DNA from: JARKQH01 sp964631605
GTDB taxonomy: Bacteria > Verrucomicrobiota > Verrucomicrobiia > Limisphaerales > UBA8199
Assembly (NCBI GenBank): GCA_964631605.1
Contig: CAZVYG010000011.1
Coordinates: 1-64,000 of the forward strand
DNA: 64,000 bases
Direction of reading: 5' to 3'
Shown: positions 51,816 to 61,408 of the stretch, piece after piece
How the letters are laid out: the number at the start of each line of letters is the position of its first letter
Numbering within the stretch: the stretch's first letter is position 1
The notes under the pieces: generated by a model
Told to the model about the DNA's origin: nothing
Databases searched by the model: none
What the model saw: only the letters and a program-made list of their open reading frames with translations
Position numbers and translations under genes: made by a program

Positions 51816-53528
51816 ATGAGAATCATGAAAAACCTCGCACTAATTGGCGCCGGCTACTGGGGCAAAAACCTCGCCCGTAACTTTAACGCGCTTGGCACTC
51901 TCCACACTCTGTGCGACAGCCAGCCTGCCACCCTGCAGAGCTACGGCGCGGATTACGCCGGCGTGGAGAAAACGACCGATTGGCAGGCTGTCCTCGCCAA
52001 CGCCGCCATCTCCCGCGTCGCCATCGCCACGCCAGCGGTCACCCACGACATCTTCGTCCGTGCCGCCCTGCTGGCCGGCAAAGATGTCTTTGTCGAAAAA
52101 CCCTTGTGTCTGGATGCACGACAAGGGCGGGAACTGGTTGACCTCGCGGCGCGGACCAACCGCATCCTCATGGTCGGCCACCTGCTGCAATATCATCCTT
52201 ACGTCCAAAAACTCCAAGCTATGCTCGCCGAGGGCCAACTTGGAAAACTCCATTACATCACCTCCAACCGGCTCAACCTTGGTAAAATCCGCCGCGCAGA
52301 AAACGCCCTTTGGAGCTTCGCTCCGCACGACATCTCCGTCATCCTGTCCCTTGCCGGCAACCAACTGCCTGAGAAAGTCCTCTGCATGGGTGAAGCCTTT
52401 CTCAATGCTGGCGTGGCCGACACCACGTTTACTGCGCTTCGCTTCAGCGGTGGCATCCGCGCCCATGCTTACGTGAGCTGGCTCAACCCGTTCAAAGAAC
52501 AGAAACTCACGGTCGTCGGCTCCGAGGGGATGGCGGTTTTCGACGACACCCGCCCGTGGAACGAAAAACTGGTCATCCACCGCCGCTACCTCACCTGGGC
52601 CGGCGGCCAGGTGCCAACCCCAACGAAAAATGGCGGCGAACCCGTGCTTGTCCCTGAGGCTGAACCCCTCCGCGAGGAATGCCTGCACTTCCTCACCTGT
52701 TGCGACGAACGACAATCCCCGCGTACCGACGGACTCGAAGGCCTCCGCGTTCTGCAAGTCCTCCAAGCCGCCCAACAAAGCCTGGAACACGACGGCGAAG
52801 CCGTCTCTCCGTCCTCCGTCCTCCGTCCTCCGTCCGCAGACGTCAGCAGTCCTGTAGTCCCGTCGTCCAGAAGTCCTGAGTATTACGTCCATCCCACTGC
52901 CGTGGTGGACGACGGCGCCCAAATCGGCAAAGGCACCAAAGTTTGGCATTTCTGCCATGTCATGAAAGGCGCCAGGATTGGCGAACGCTGCGTCCTCGGC
53001 CAGAATGTCAACGTGGACGGCGGGACCGTCGTCGGCAACAACGTCAAGATTCAGAATAACGTCTCGGTTTACACTGGCGCTGTCGTTGAAGACGATGTTT
53101 TCCTCGGTCCCTCCTGCGTCCTGACGAACGTCACCAACCCGCGGTCGCAGGTCAACCGCCACAGCCTTTACGAAAAGACCGTTTTGAAGCGCGGCTGTAC
53201 CATCGGCGCCAACGCCACCATTCTCTGCGGTGTCACCATCGGACGCTACGCCTTCGTCGGCGCAGGCGCCGTGGTCACAAAAGATGTGCCCGATTACGCC
53301 CTCGTCCTCGGCAACCCCGCCCGCCAGCAGGGCTGGATGAGCCGCCACGGCCACCGACTGCTAAACCCCGGCCCGGACGGGGTCATGACCTGTCCGGAAT
53401 CCCGCCTGCGCTACAAGGTAGTCGAGCCAGGCGTGCTAAGATGCCTCGATTTATCGGAAGAGGAGGCGCTTCCGGCGAGCATGCAAATGGGCAAGAAGAA
53501 CTACGATGACTTTAAGCGAGCGCAATGA
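51816..53528 (+). CDS. Fused UDP-GlcNAcA 3-dehydrogenase (WbpB/WlbA-like) and N-acetyltransferase (WbpD-like)
   Basis: 570 residues. Residues 1-325 are a Gfo/Idh/MocA oxidoreductase: LALIGAGYWGKNLARNF at the start, VFVEKPLCLDA and the substrate domain. Residues about 360-560 are a left-handed beta-helix acyltransferase with hexapeptide turns (IGKGTKVWHFCHVMKGARIG, NNVKIQNNVSVYTGAVVEDD, VFLGPSCVLTNVTNPR), as in WbpD. The two catalyse oxidation at C3 and, after the aminotransferase step, N-acetylation. The linker (about 330-352) is encoded by a heptanucleotide array (TCCTCCG units). Start ATG 51816 or 51825. Confidence 0.9.
   Translation: MRIMKNLALIGAGYWGKNLARNFNALGTLHTLCDSQPATLQSYGADYAGVEKTTDWQAVLANAAISRVAIATPAVTHDIFVRAALLAGKDVFVEKPLCLDARQGRELVDLAARTNRILMVGHLLQYHPYVQKLQAMLAEGQLGKLHYITSNRLNLGKIRRAENALWSFAPHDISVILSLAGNQLPEKVLCMGEAFLNAGVADTTFTALRFSGGIRAHAYVSWLNPFKEQKLTVVGSEGMAVFDDTRPWNEKLVIHRRYLTWAGGQVPTPTKNGGEPVLVPEAEPLREECLHFLTCCDERQSPRTDGLEGLRVLQVLQAAQQSLEHDGEAVSPSSVLRPPSADVSSPVVPSSRSPEYYVHPTAVVDDGAQIGKGTKVWHFCHVMKGARIGERCVLGQNVNVDGGTVVGNNVKIQNNVSVYTGAVVEDDVFLGPSCVLTNVTNPRSQVNRHSLYEKTVLKRGCTIGANATILCGVTIGRYAFVGAGAVVTKDVPDYALVLGNPARQQGWMSRHGHRLLNPGPDGVMTCPESRLRYKVVEPGVLRCLDLSEEEALPASMQMGKKNYDDFKRAQ
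52805..52881 (+). repeat. Heptanucleotide array in the fusion-enzyme linker
   Basis: Eleven units in one phase: CTCTCCG, TCCTCCG three times, TCCGCAG, ACGTCAG, CAGTCCT, GTAGTCC, CGTCGTC, CAGAAGT, CCTGAGT. It lies exactly between the dehydrogenase and acetyltransferase domains. Confidence 0.75.
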
Positions 53529-53591
53529 CTTTTCCTTTCACCTATCAGGTTTTGGATTTCAGCCCTTGAGTCTCTGCCTTTCTGCTCTGCG

Positions 53592-54746
53592 GTGAAAATC
53601 GTCAGCATCGTTGGCGCCCGGCCCCAGTTCATCAAACTGGCGCCCGTCAGCCGCGCCTTGCGCGCGGCAGGCATCCGGGAAATTATCGTTCACACCGGCC
53701 AGCATTACGACCGCGGCATGTCCGAGGTGTTCTTCGACGAGCTGGACATCCCGGAGCCCCACTACAACCTCGGCGTCGGCTCCGGCAACCATGGCGCTCA
53801 AACCGGCGAAATGCTGAAGAAGATCGAGGAGGTTCTGCTAGGCGAGAATCCAGACTGGGTCATGGTCTATGGCGACACCAACTCCACTCTCGCCGGCGCC
53901 CTGGCCGCCGCCAAGCTCCACATCCCCCTCGCCCATGTCGAAGCGGGCTTGCGCAGCTTCAACCGCCACATGCCGGAGGAGATCAACCGCGTCCTCACCG
54001 ACCACATATCCACGCTGCTGTTCTGTCCCACGGAAACTGCGGTCAAGAATCTTGCTGCCGAAGGCATCACTCAGGGCGTCCACCTCGTCGGCGACGTCAT
54101 GCTCGACGCCCTGATCGACGCCAAAGTGCGAGCCAAAGAACGCTCCACGATCTTGGATCGTTTAGCCCTGCGCGAAGAACAGTATCTCCTCGCCACCGTC
54201 CACCGCGCTGAAAACACCGACAACCCGGACCGCCTCCGCTCCATCATGGCCGCCCTAACCCAATTGGCCGAAACTGAACCCGTCATCTTCCCCGTCCATC
54301 CCCGCACCCGCAAAGCCCTCGAAACACTCGGCCTTCGCGTGGATTTGCCCCTTAACGACCAGGCCACTGGCGCACCGTCTCCCGGCAATCCGTCCACCCT
54401 CCACCGTCCACCGCTCACTGGCCTGCTATTCATCGCGCCCCTAAGCTACCTCGACCTCGTCCGCCTTTCGTCCTCCGCCCGCGTAATTCTAACGGACTCC
54501 GGCGGCCTCCAGAAAGAAGCCTGCTGGCTGGGCGTCCCCTGTGTCACGCTGCGTGATGAAACCGAATGGGTGGAAACGCTTGAGAACGGTTGGAACGTAC
54601 TGGCGGGTGCGGACACGAAACGGATCTTGGGGAGCGTCCGAGGCGCTGTTTCCCCGATGGCGAATCCTGGCGAATGGCCCGGTGGCCAGGCAGTCGCCGC
54701 CCGACTAGCCAGCCTGCTTGCTCAACGCGAGATTTGTATCCCATGA
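53592..54746 (+). CDS. UDP-GlcNAc 2-epimerase family (WecB/WbpI-like)
   Basis: 384 residues, GTG start. Family motifs: IVSIVGARPQFIKLAPVSRA, VHTGQHYDRGMSEVFF, MVYGDTNSTLAGALAA, LAHVEAGLRSFNRHMPEEINR and ILTDSGGLQKEACWLGVPCV. It either makes UDP-ManNAc (WecB) or epimerises UDP-GlcNAc3NAcA to UDP-ManNAc3NAcA (WbpI); the neighbouring genes favour the latter. A roughly 20-residue insert after GLRVDLPLNDQ (about 261-277) is encoded by CCACCGT-type heptanucleotides. The last bases overlap the flippase start (ATGA). Confidence 0.9.
   Translation: MKIVSIVGARPQFIKLAPVSRALRAAGIREIIVHTGQHYDRGMSEVFFDELDIPEPHYNLGVGSGNHGAQTGEMLKKIEEVLLGENPDWVMVYGDTNSTLAGALAAAKLHIPLAHVEAGLRSFNRHMPEEINRVLTDHISTLLFCPTETAVKNLAAEGITQGVHLVGDVMLDALIDAKVRAKERSTILDRLALREEQYLLATVHRAENTDNPDRLRSIMAALTQLAETEPVIFPVHPRTRKALETLGLRVDLPLNDQATGAPSPGNPSTLHRPPLTGLLFIAPLSYLDLVRLSSSARVILTDSGGLQKEACWLGVPCVTLRDETEWVETLENGWNVLAGADTKRILGSVRGAVSPMANPGEWPGGQAVAARLASLLAQREICIP
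54373..54421 (+). repeat. Short heptanucleotide array in the 2-epimerase gene
   Basis: CACCGTC, TCCCGGC, AATCCGT, CCACCCT, CCACCGT, CCACCGC, TCACTGG; the central units are clear tandem copies. Translated as SPGNPSTLHRPPLTG. Confidence 0.6.
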
Positions 54747-56251
54747 CAAAAACGAAGGGCGGCATCGGCAAGCACGTGGTGCACAGCAGCGCCTGGCTGT
54801 ATGGCCGCCACTTGGTGACGAATGTGCTGCACGTGTTCGTCATCGCGCTTCTGGCCAGGAAGTTGTCTCCGGGAGACTTTGGTCTCGTGGCGCTGGCCAG
54901 TGTGATCCTCCGGTTTCTCACTACGCTGGGCCCGATCGGCGTCGGCGACTACATCATTTATGATCGCGCCGAAGGCCGCGAAGAACGGGTCCATGCCGCC
55001 TTTTGGCTCAACATCGTGCTCACCCTCGCCGCCTGCGGCATTTGTTCCGCGCTCATACCCTTGGCGACTAGCTTCTACAAAATGCCTGCTCTCCAGGCAA
55101 TACTGTGGGTGCTGGTCGCCCAGTTTGCGGTGGGACAGTTGGCCGCTGTTCCCGACGTCCTCCTTCGGCGCGCCTTGGATTTCAAAAGGCTCGCCCTGCG
55201 GGACACAGTTTTGGACATCCTTAACGGCGCGGGCATGGTGGCGATGGCCCTCGCTGGATTTGGCGTCTGGAGTTTGATTGTTCCCGCGTTCATTCTTGCA
55301 CCGGTTCGCGTGGTTGTCGCGTTCAGGCTTGCGGGCTGGACTCCCGCACTGCCACTGAAAACATCCTCCTGGCCTGCGATCTTCCGGTACTCCTTCCATA
55401 CCACGGGTGCCGGCTTGGTGACACTCCTCGCCAACGAAGGGGATACTCTCATAATCGGGAAAAGACTCGGAGCCACAGACCTCGGTTTTTACAACCAAGC
55501 CTGGGCCTCAGCTAACCTCGTTAATCGCAACGTCACCGGCGTTGTTGCCAAGGTTGCGATGCCGGCCCTGTCTGCCGTCTCCGACGACCTGGCCCGGCTC
55601 CGGGCCGCCCTGAACCGGATGCTTCGGCTGCTGGCATTGACAAGTTTTCCCTTGCTCGTCGGGTTGATCGTGGTTGCGGACCTGTTCGTCCTGACCCTTT
55701 ATGGCCCTAAATGGCAGCCATCAATCCTGCCGCTGCAAATTCTGATCATCTTCGCCCTGCGCCAGACCGTCGGCTCTCCTACGACCGTCGTGTATAACGT
55801 GCTGGGCCGGCCCGATATCGGCTTCAAAATGGGATTGGCTTTCCTCCCCTTTTATTTTCTTTCGATCTGGCTGGGCAGTTCGTACGGCATTGTCGGGGTC
55901 GCGGTCGGCGTGACTTTCGCACGCACTGCCTTCGGCTTCATCCAGTTCACCGTCATTGCCCGCCTGGTGAAACAGTCCTTCCGCCAGATCCTGAGTCCGC
56001 TTGTGCAGCCCCTGCTAGCCGCAATCATTCTCGGAACGCTCCTCTATGGCTGCCGGCTTCTCTTCAGCGGATTCGACATGCCTGCTGCAGCGCGGCTCGC
56101 CCTGCTCGTCCTTCTCGGAGGAGTCATCTGGTTTCTTCTGTTGGCCCGACTCTTTCCTTTGCTTTTCGAGGAAATGCTCCGAGTGGTTGACCTCCTTTCC
56201 TGCAGCCTGGGGGCCAGAATCCGACGCGTCGTACAACCGGTACTCGTGTGA
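54743..56251 (+). CDS. Wzx-like polysaccharide flippase (MOP superfamily)
   Basis: 502 residues with about 12-14 membrane helices. The N-terminal half has the flippase pattern VVHSSAWLYGRHLVTNVLHV, LARKLSPGDFGLVALASVIL; the middle has EGDTLIIGKRLGATDLGFYN, the conserved MOP segment. It should flip undecaprenyl-linked EPS units across the inner membrane. No Wzy polymerase is seen in the window. The ATG overlaps the epimerase stop by four bases. Confidence 0.88.
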   Translation: MTKTKGGIGKHVVHSSAWLYGRHLVTNVLHVFVIALLARKLSPGDFGLVALASVILRFLTTLGPIGVGDYIIYDRAEGREERVHAAFWLNIVLTLAACGICSALIPLATSFYKMPALQAILWVLVAQFAVGQLAAVPDVLLRRALDFKRLALRDTVLDILNGAGMVAMALAGFGVWSLIVPAFILAPVRVVVAFRLAGWTPALPLKTSSWPAIFRYSFHTTGAGLVTLLANEGDTLIIGKRLGATDLGFYNQAWASANLVNRNVTGVVAKVAMPALSAVSDDLARLRAALNRMLRLLALTSFPLLVGLIVVADLFVLTLYGPKWQPSILPLQILIIFALRQTVGSPTTVVYNVLGRPDIGFKMGLAFLPFYFLSIWLGSSYGIVGVAVGVTFARTAFGFIQFTVIARLVKQSFRQILSPLVQPLLAAIILGTLLYGCRLLFSGFDMPAAARLALLVLLGGVIWFLLLARLFPLLFEEMLRVVDLLSCSLGARIRRVVQPVLV

Positions 56252-56302
56252 GCAAGCTGCCATGCAAACGCCGCTCAAGCCCCCTGGAAGCCAAATGAAA
56301 GC

Positions 56303-57646
56303 GTGAGCACTTCAGCAAGGAGCAAGCACGCTCTGCTCGTGTGGATGGCCGCACTGCTTGTTGGCTTTGCTGCAGGCATGTTGACCCAGCGCGCCGGCGT
56401 TCCAGGAAAGCTAAAACAGGTTGTATTCAAGACTGCTGCCAGGAACCGTGATGCGCCGATTCTGACGGTGCCGGAAGTCCCCAGTCAGGAACCGCCACTG
56501 GTCAGGCTCCGCGAGTTTCCTTACCCCTTCAAGTGCGCCCTGGCGATCGCGTCCGACATTGATTATTGCTCTCTAGAAGATTTCGAGGAGATACACCGTT
56601 TCTTGAATACCACCCAAATGACCAGCATGGGACCCGGCCTGGGCCTCGACATCGGAGATAGCATGTGGATGTACGATCTGGCAGACCTTGACCCAACCGA
56701 GGGCTTTCCCCCATCAATGTCTTATTGGAAAGGCGTTACCCCTGGCCAAGCCAAACACTCCGAGCAAATTCAAGATTATGTCCGCAAGGGTTGGATTGAC
56801 TCCCTCCATACCTATGGAAACTTTAGCCGCAAGGAAGGCCAATTCACTCGTCAATTAGCCAAGGCTGCCCTCGATGAACTTTCGGCAAAGCACTTGCGCC
56901 TCGACACCTGGCTTGATCATGGCGACGAATGCAATTCGCAGGACTTTGTCGAATATAGCAAAAAAACATGGCAGAACGGGGATAACCCTCGCTCCCCTGC
57001 GTATCACACGGACCTTTTATTAAACTATGGAGTGCGCTACGCACATGGCAAGAAACGTCAGACATTTGGAACCAAACGACTCGTCGAACCTTTAACGCTC
57101 AGAGATGGTCGAAGCATCTGGCAATTCAGCAGATACGTGCACGAGGATTGGTATCCTAACGCGCTTAGCCGCCAACTCGCGCAAGACCACCTGAAGACAC
57201 TGGTGAACGAGAACCTTTGGGAGATCGTTGCCAACCACTTTGGCGGTCCCACGCCGCAGCAAACGGGACGGCTAAAAACTCGCCCTCCCTTTGGTCGCGA
57301 GGCGCGCAGCGCGCTGCTCACACTTGCCTTCGAGTTCAGACGTGGCAATATTATGGTCCTGCGCGCGTCCCGGCTCTTGAAGTACCATATAGCATCCCTG
57401 TATCTGGATTGGGACTACGACCCGACCGCCAATCGCATCAACATCAACGCTGTCAATGACCCCGTTCTCGGCAGATATGTTCCACAGTTGTCGGACCTCC
57501 GGGGAATAACGTTTTACCTTCCATCCCCTGAAAGTGTGGTTATTGTCCTCAACGGCGCGCAGATTCCCAGCGAGTTTGTTATGGCCAATGGCCACGACGG
57601 CACCTCTCTTAGCGCCACAATTTGGCCGTATTTCAACCATCAGTAG
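56303..57646 (+). CDS. Membrane-anchored polysaccharide-deacetylase-like protein
   Basis: 447 residues, GTG start. One N-terminal membrane helix (LLVWMAALLVGFAAGMLTQ) followed by an extracytoplasmic domain with a deacetylase-like start: CALAIASDIDYCSLEDFEEI, then GLGLDIGDSMWMYDLADLD, HTYGNFSRKEG and WLDHGDECNSQDF. The Asp pair and the HxxG(N/D) and HGDE elements recall metal-binding carbohydrate esterase 4 (NodB) sites, but the assignment is tentative. It would deacetylate the EPS in the periplasm. It is AT-richer than genes left of 40 kb. Confidence 0.62.
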   Translation: MSTSARSKHALLVWMAALLVGFAAGMLTQRAGVPGKLKQVVFKTAARNRDAPILTVPEVPSQEPPLVRLREFPYPFKCALAIASDIDYCSLEDFEEIHRFLNTTQMTSMGPGLGLDIGDSMWMYDLADLDPTEGFPPSMSYWKGVTPGQAKHSEQIQDYVRKGWIDSLHTYGNFSRKEGQFTRQLAKAALDELSAKHLRLDTWLDHGDECNSQDFVEYSKKTWQNGDNPRSPAYHTDLLLNYGVRYAHGKKRQTFGTKRLVEPLTLRDGRSIWQFSRYVHEDWYPNALSRQLAQDHLKTLVNENLWEIVANHFGGPTPQQTGRLKTRPPFGREARSALLTLAFEFRRGNIMVLRASRLLKYHIASLYLDWDYDPTANRININAVNDPVLGRYVPQLSDLRGITFYLPSPESVVIVLNGAQIPSEFVMANGHDGTSLSATIWPYFNHQ

Positions 57647-57679
57647 ATCGCGGGCCTCGTTAACTCGTCGTAAACACTG

Positions 57680-60600
57680 ATGAACAGCGGATCCCTCGTG
57701 CCTCGAATCAGGGTGCTTCACGGTCTGGAGGATATTGCCGGGCAGCCGGGTCACTTGGCTCGGGCCCTCCGGGCCGCAGGTATTTTCGCTGAATCGTGGG
57801 TTTTGGCCCGACACCCTTTCGGATATCGCAGCGATCGGGTGCTGTATGAAAGCGGCATGCCGCGCGGCAATGCCGCCAGACTCAGCCGCACCCGCCTTCT
57901 GCTTGAGGCCATTTGCCGTTTCAACGTGTGGCATCTTCACCGTGGCTCTTCCTTTTATCATCTAAGCAAGGATCTGCCGATTGCCAGATTACTTGGGATC
58001 AAAATTGTTCTTCACTATCGCGGCTCTGAGGTGCGACCCGTCATTGGGATGGAAGAGCTGGATCCGTTCACAGAGTCAAAACTGTTGCGCCAAATGCGAT
58101 ACGCTGACCTTGTCTTTGTCCACGATGGCGAGTTAGCGGAGTTAATTAAGCCCATTTGGCCGACCCCGCTAGTGTGTCCGAATGTACTCGACCTCAGGTT
58201 CGTGGCCCCTCAGTGTCGGCAACCCTTGCGGGCGCCCGGTAAGCTTCGCGTGGTTCATGCCCCCAGCGATCCGGAAAAGAAAGGCACCCATCACGTTCGC
58301 GAGGCTGTATCCCGACTTTCGGGCGCCATTGACTATGTCGAATTGAGCAAAACGACACATGATAAGATCATCACCGCTTATACCGATGCTGACTTGGTCA
58401 TTGACCAAATGTTGATCGGCACGTATGGCAACGCTTCCCTCGAAGCCATGGCGCTTGGTAAACCTGTGGTATGTTATCTCAACCCGAAATGGTCGCACTA
58501 TGTGTCCCACGACCTGCCGATCATCCCATGCTCACCTCACAATTTGTTCGAGGTCCTCCAGCGCGCTGTTAATGACCGCGACTGGCTCAAGGCTGTTGGT
58601 GAACGAGGACTCAATTACGTCGGCCGATATCATACGCCGGACGCCGTCGCCCGTTTTCTAATCCCGCACTATCGAGCTCTTTTTGTAAGTCGCCCTGAGG
58701 CGCGGGGGGTCTCCTTGACAGGGCCTTCAGTAAACCTTTCGCCAGGGACGCCAATGTGTTCCGCTGACCTTCGGTGTCGTGCGATGGGGGATGCCACAAA
58801 TCGTGATCACGGGAACGAGGCCCCTGCTGACCGGCTGCTCCGCCAAATCGCGTTTGCGTGTTCTCGGGAGGACGACTTTGTGCTCAGTTTTCTTGGTTTG
58901 GCTTCTGTCTTTCTTGGAGTTCAGTTTGTGCCTTGTGATGCCGCAAGTGTTCCGGCTTCGCTGCCGACAATTAGCTATGGCGTGAACGTGGATCAGGGGC
59001 GCCTGTTTTGCATACCTCAGCTTGCGAGCTACACCCGAAACACCATTCCCGTTGTCAGGTCGCCTTTTAACGGCCTTGGCGAGGTCACGGACACCTTTCC
59101 TTTCGATTTACCGAAAGCGGTGCGCTTTTGGCTTGCCGACGAACCTCACCGGGAGCCTTCCGCTGGCGAGTTGGACAGGCACGGCCGGATTCGGCCCGAG
59201 TGCACCCTCATCAACCAATTGGGCCTTGCAGAACATCCCGTGGTTAACGGCTACCTGCTGCTGTTTAAGCACTGGATTGAAAAGCGCCTCGGGACCAGCA
59301 CTCCAGGGCACCTGCCTCCCGGGCGCAAGTGCATTGTTGTCCTTTCGCATGATGTGGACGATCCAGTGGATCCGGGCGACCTCGGGCACAGCCTTTGGAA
59401 GATCTGGTGGTGTGGGACGCATGGCTTCTTGAAGAACATTCCCAAGGAGGCAGTTCGTTTTCTAAAGCGCTTGAAGCATCGCCGCGAATATACCGGCGAC
59501 CGGCACTGGCTGTTCGAAGACATTATTCAAGAGGAAGCCAAACGCGGCTTCAAAAGCACTTTCTTCTTTGCCGCGATTCGAAACCCTCGCGACCGGCATG
59601 GTTGCGATGTCCTCTATGACATCAGGGCGCCGGGATTTCAAAACGTGTTCCGCCTGCTGCGTCAGCGTGGTATCGAAGTCGCTTTACACGGCAGCTATGG
59701 GTCTTCAGCAGACGACCTGCGGTTTTCATCTGAACTTGCACACTTGCAGGATTGCTCGGCGGCTCAGGTGAAGGGCAATAGACAACATTGCTGGCAACTG
59801 GGTAATGCCTGGTGGAGCACATTCGAGGCTTTGGCGGCGGCGGGAATCGCGTACGATTCCTCAGTTGGGTTCAATGACATTCCGGGTTTTCGTCGTGGAA
59901 TTGCCTTTCCTTTCATTCCCGTCTCCCCACACAGCGGCAAGGCGCTTGGCATCATGGAACTACCCGTGATGCTAATGGACGGGGCCTTATTTTACCGGGA
60001 GGACCTCCGAGCCGAGGACGTGCAACGGAGGTTCAAGACGCTGCTAAGCCGTTTGAAAGATTACCAGGGCGTGGGGGTGGTCAACTGGCATTCGCATACC
60101 GCTTTTCCCGGTTCGCAACAATACCGGCGATGGGGGGAGGGATATTTGACCGTCTTGTCAATTCTGGCTGAGGACCTTGAGGTCCAGGTAATGTCATGCG
60201 GTGAGGTTTATGAGTATTATCGCCGAAAATACCAGGCCTCAACCGTAGTCGTGCCAAGGCCCGTTAGCCGAACTGAGCAGATTCCCTTCGTCCGCCCGTC
60301 GCGGCCGACGTCCGCAGTCAGAGTGCTGATGGTGGGGGCTGCGAGCCGCGACGGTGACATGGCTCCGTTCATTGCGCGCCACTTCGATAGCCTGCGTGCC
60401 AATGGCATCGAGATTAGCACCCTTCCATGCCGGAACAGCCCTGGCCGCCTTTGGACGCGAGCACGGATGATGCTGTGGCAGCACGGCCCACCAAGCCTCG
60501 TGGCCAGGGAGGTTCGGGAGGCCTTTATCAAAGCAGACCTGGTTCATTTTCAATGGCCCGGCCACCTCATTGCCTGGTTGCCCGTTGCTCGCCGCTTCAA

Positions 60601-61408
60601 AAAGCCAATTCTTGTTAGTTTACGCGGCCGGCAGATCAACGTGGTGCCGCATGTCCCGGGCCAGTATTGCTACGTTCGGCAGCTTCGGGAAGCCCTTCCG
60701 TTGTGCGATGCTTACCATTGCGTCTCCGAGCATATTAGGAATGCTGCTGAGCAGTACGGGTTGGTGCCGTCCCGGGCGAGGGTGATTCGCCCGGCAGTCG
60801 ATACAACGTTCTTCACTCCTGGTAACTCCTTGGACTCCTATGGGGCGATAAGGATCGTGATGGTCGGCAGTTTGATCTGGCTAAAGGGCTACGAGTACGC
60901 CCTGATGGCCCTCTGCAAGGTCGTTCAATCGGGCCTCGACGTGGGACTCACCATCGTCGGCGAGGGGCCGGACGAGGACAGAATCCTTCGCACGGCGGAG
61001 GATCTGGGGATTCACTCCCATGTGGCCCTCAGAACGCGTCTGTCGCCCGCCGAGATTCGACAACTTCTCCAGGATCACCACATCTTCTTGCACGCCAGCC
61101 TGAGTGAGGGGCTGGCAAACGTGGTTCTCGAGGCCATGGCCTGCGGTTTACCGGTGGTTTCAACCGACGTTGGTGGCATGCCGGAAGCCATAGATGATTC
61201 CGTGGAAGGCTACCTCGTGCCATCTCGCGCGGCGGACGCGATGGCGGATCGCCTGATGAAGTTGGCGATGAGACCGGACATTAGAATGGCCATGGGCCAA
61301 AAGGCCCGCGCTCGTGCCGTGCGGGATTTCGACCTCAAAGACCAGGGCCGGAAATTTGTTGAGCTTTACCAGGAGGTGCTATCGCAGCATGAGAATCGTG
61401 TTTCCTGA
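57680..61408 (+). CDS. Three-domain GT4 / polysaccharide deacetylase / GT4 fusion
   Basis: 1242 residues. Residues about 1-345: a GT-B-like glycosyltransferase (RIRVLHGLEDIAGQPGHLAR; RVVHAPSDPEKKGTHHVREA; SLEAMALGKPVVCYLNP). About 370-860: a deacetylase-type domain with metal-site start CIVVLSHDVDDPVDPGDLG near 550, GIEVALHGSYGSSAD and GVVNWHSHTAFPGSQQY. About 875-1242: a second GT4 domain with VRVLMVGAASRDGDM, IRIVMVGSLIWLKGYEYALM and SEGLANVVLEAMACGLPVVSTD. One chain could add a sugar, deacetylate and add another. The N-terminal GT is paralogous to the transferase at 61873. No membrane segment is evident. The 3' end overlaps the next gene by 20 bp. Confidence 0.8.
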   Translation: MNSGSLVPRIRVLHGLEDIAGQPGHLARALRAAGIFAESWVLARHPFGYRSDRVLYESGMPRGNAARLSRTRLLLEAICRFNVWHLHRGSSFYHLSKDLPIARLLGIKIVLHYRGSEVRPVIGMEELDPFTESKLLRQMRYADLVFVHDGELAELIKPIWPTPLVCPNVLDLRFVAPQCRQPLRAPGKLRVVHAPSDPEKKGTHHVREAVSRLSGAIDYVELSKTTHDKIITAYTDADLVIDQMLIGTYGNASLEAMALGKPVVCYLNPKWSHYVSHDLPIIPCSPHNLFEVLQRAVNDRDWLKAVGERGLNYVGRYHTPDAVARFLIPHYRALFVSRPEARGVSLTGPSVNLSPGTPMCSADLRCRAMGDATNRDHGNEAPADRLLRQIAFACSREDDFVLSFLGLASVFLGVQFVPCDAASVPASLPTISYGVNVDQGRLFCIPQLASYTRNTIPVVRSPFNGLGEVTDTFPFDLPKAVRFWLADEPHREPSAGELDRHGRIRPECTLINQLGLAEHPVVNGYLLLFKHWIEKRLGTSTPGHLPPGRKCIVVLSHDVDDPVDPGDLGHSLWKIWWCGTHGFLKNIPKEAVRFLKRLKHRREYTGDRHWLFEDIIQEEAKRGFKSTFFFAAIRNPRDRHGCDVLYDIRAPGFQNVFRLLRQRGIEVALHGSYGSSADDLRFSSELAHLQDCSAAQVKGNRQHCWQLGNAWWSTFEALAAAGIAYDSSVGFNDIPGFRRGIAFPFIPVSPHSGKALGIMELPVMLMDGALFYREDLRAEDVQRRFKTLLSRLKDYQGVGVVNWHSHTAFPGSQQYRRWGEGYLTVLSILAEDLEVQVMSCGEVYEYYRRKYQASTVVVPRPVSRTEQIPFVRPSRPTSAVRVLMVGAASRDGDMAPFIARHFDSLRANGIEISTLPCRNSPGRLWTRARMMLWQHGPPSLVAREVREAFIKADLVHFQWPGHLIAWLPVARRFKKPILVSLRGRQINVVPHVPGQYCYVRQLREALPLCDAYHCVSEHIRNAAEQYGLVPSRARVIRPAVDTTFFTPGNSLDSYGAIRIVMVGSLIWLKGYEYALMALCKVVQSGLDVGLTIVGEGPDEDRILRTAEDLGIHSHVALRTRLSPAEIRQLLQDHHIFLHASLSEGLANVVLEAMACGLPVVSTDVGGMPEAIDDSVEGYLVPSRAADAMADRLMKLAMRPDIRMAMGQKARARAVRDFDLKDQGRKFVELYQEVLSQHENRVS

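Noticed and set aside
51840..53354. 504-codon minus-strand frame
   Set aside because: Antisense to the dehydrogenase-acetyltransferase fusion; no domain.
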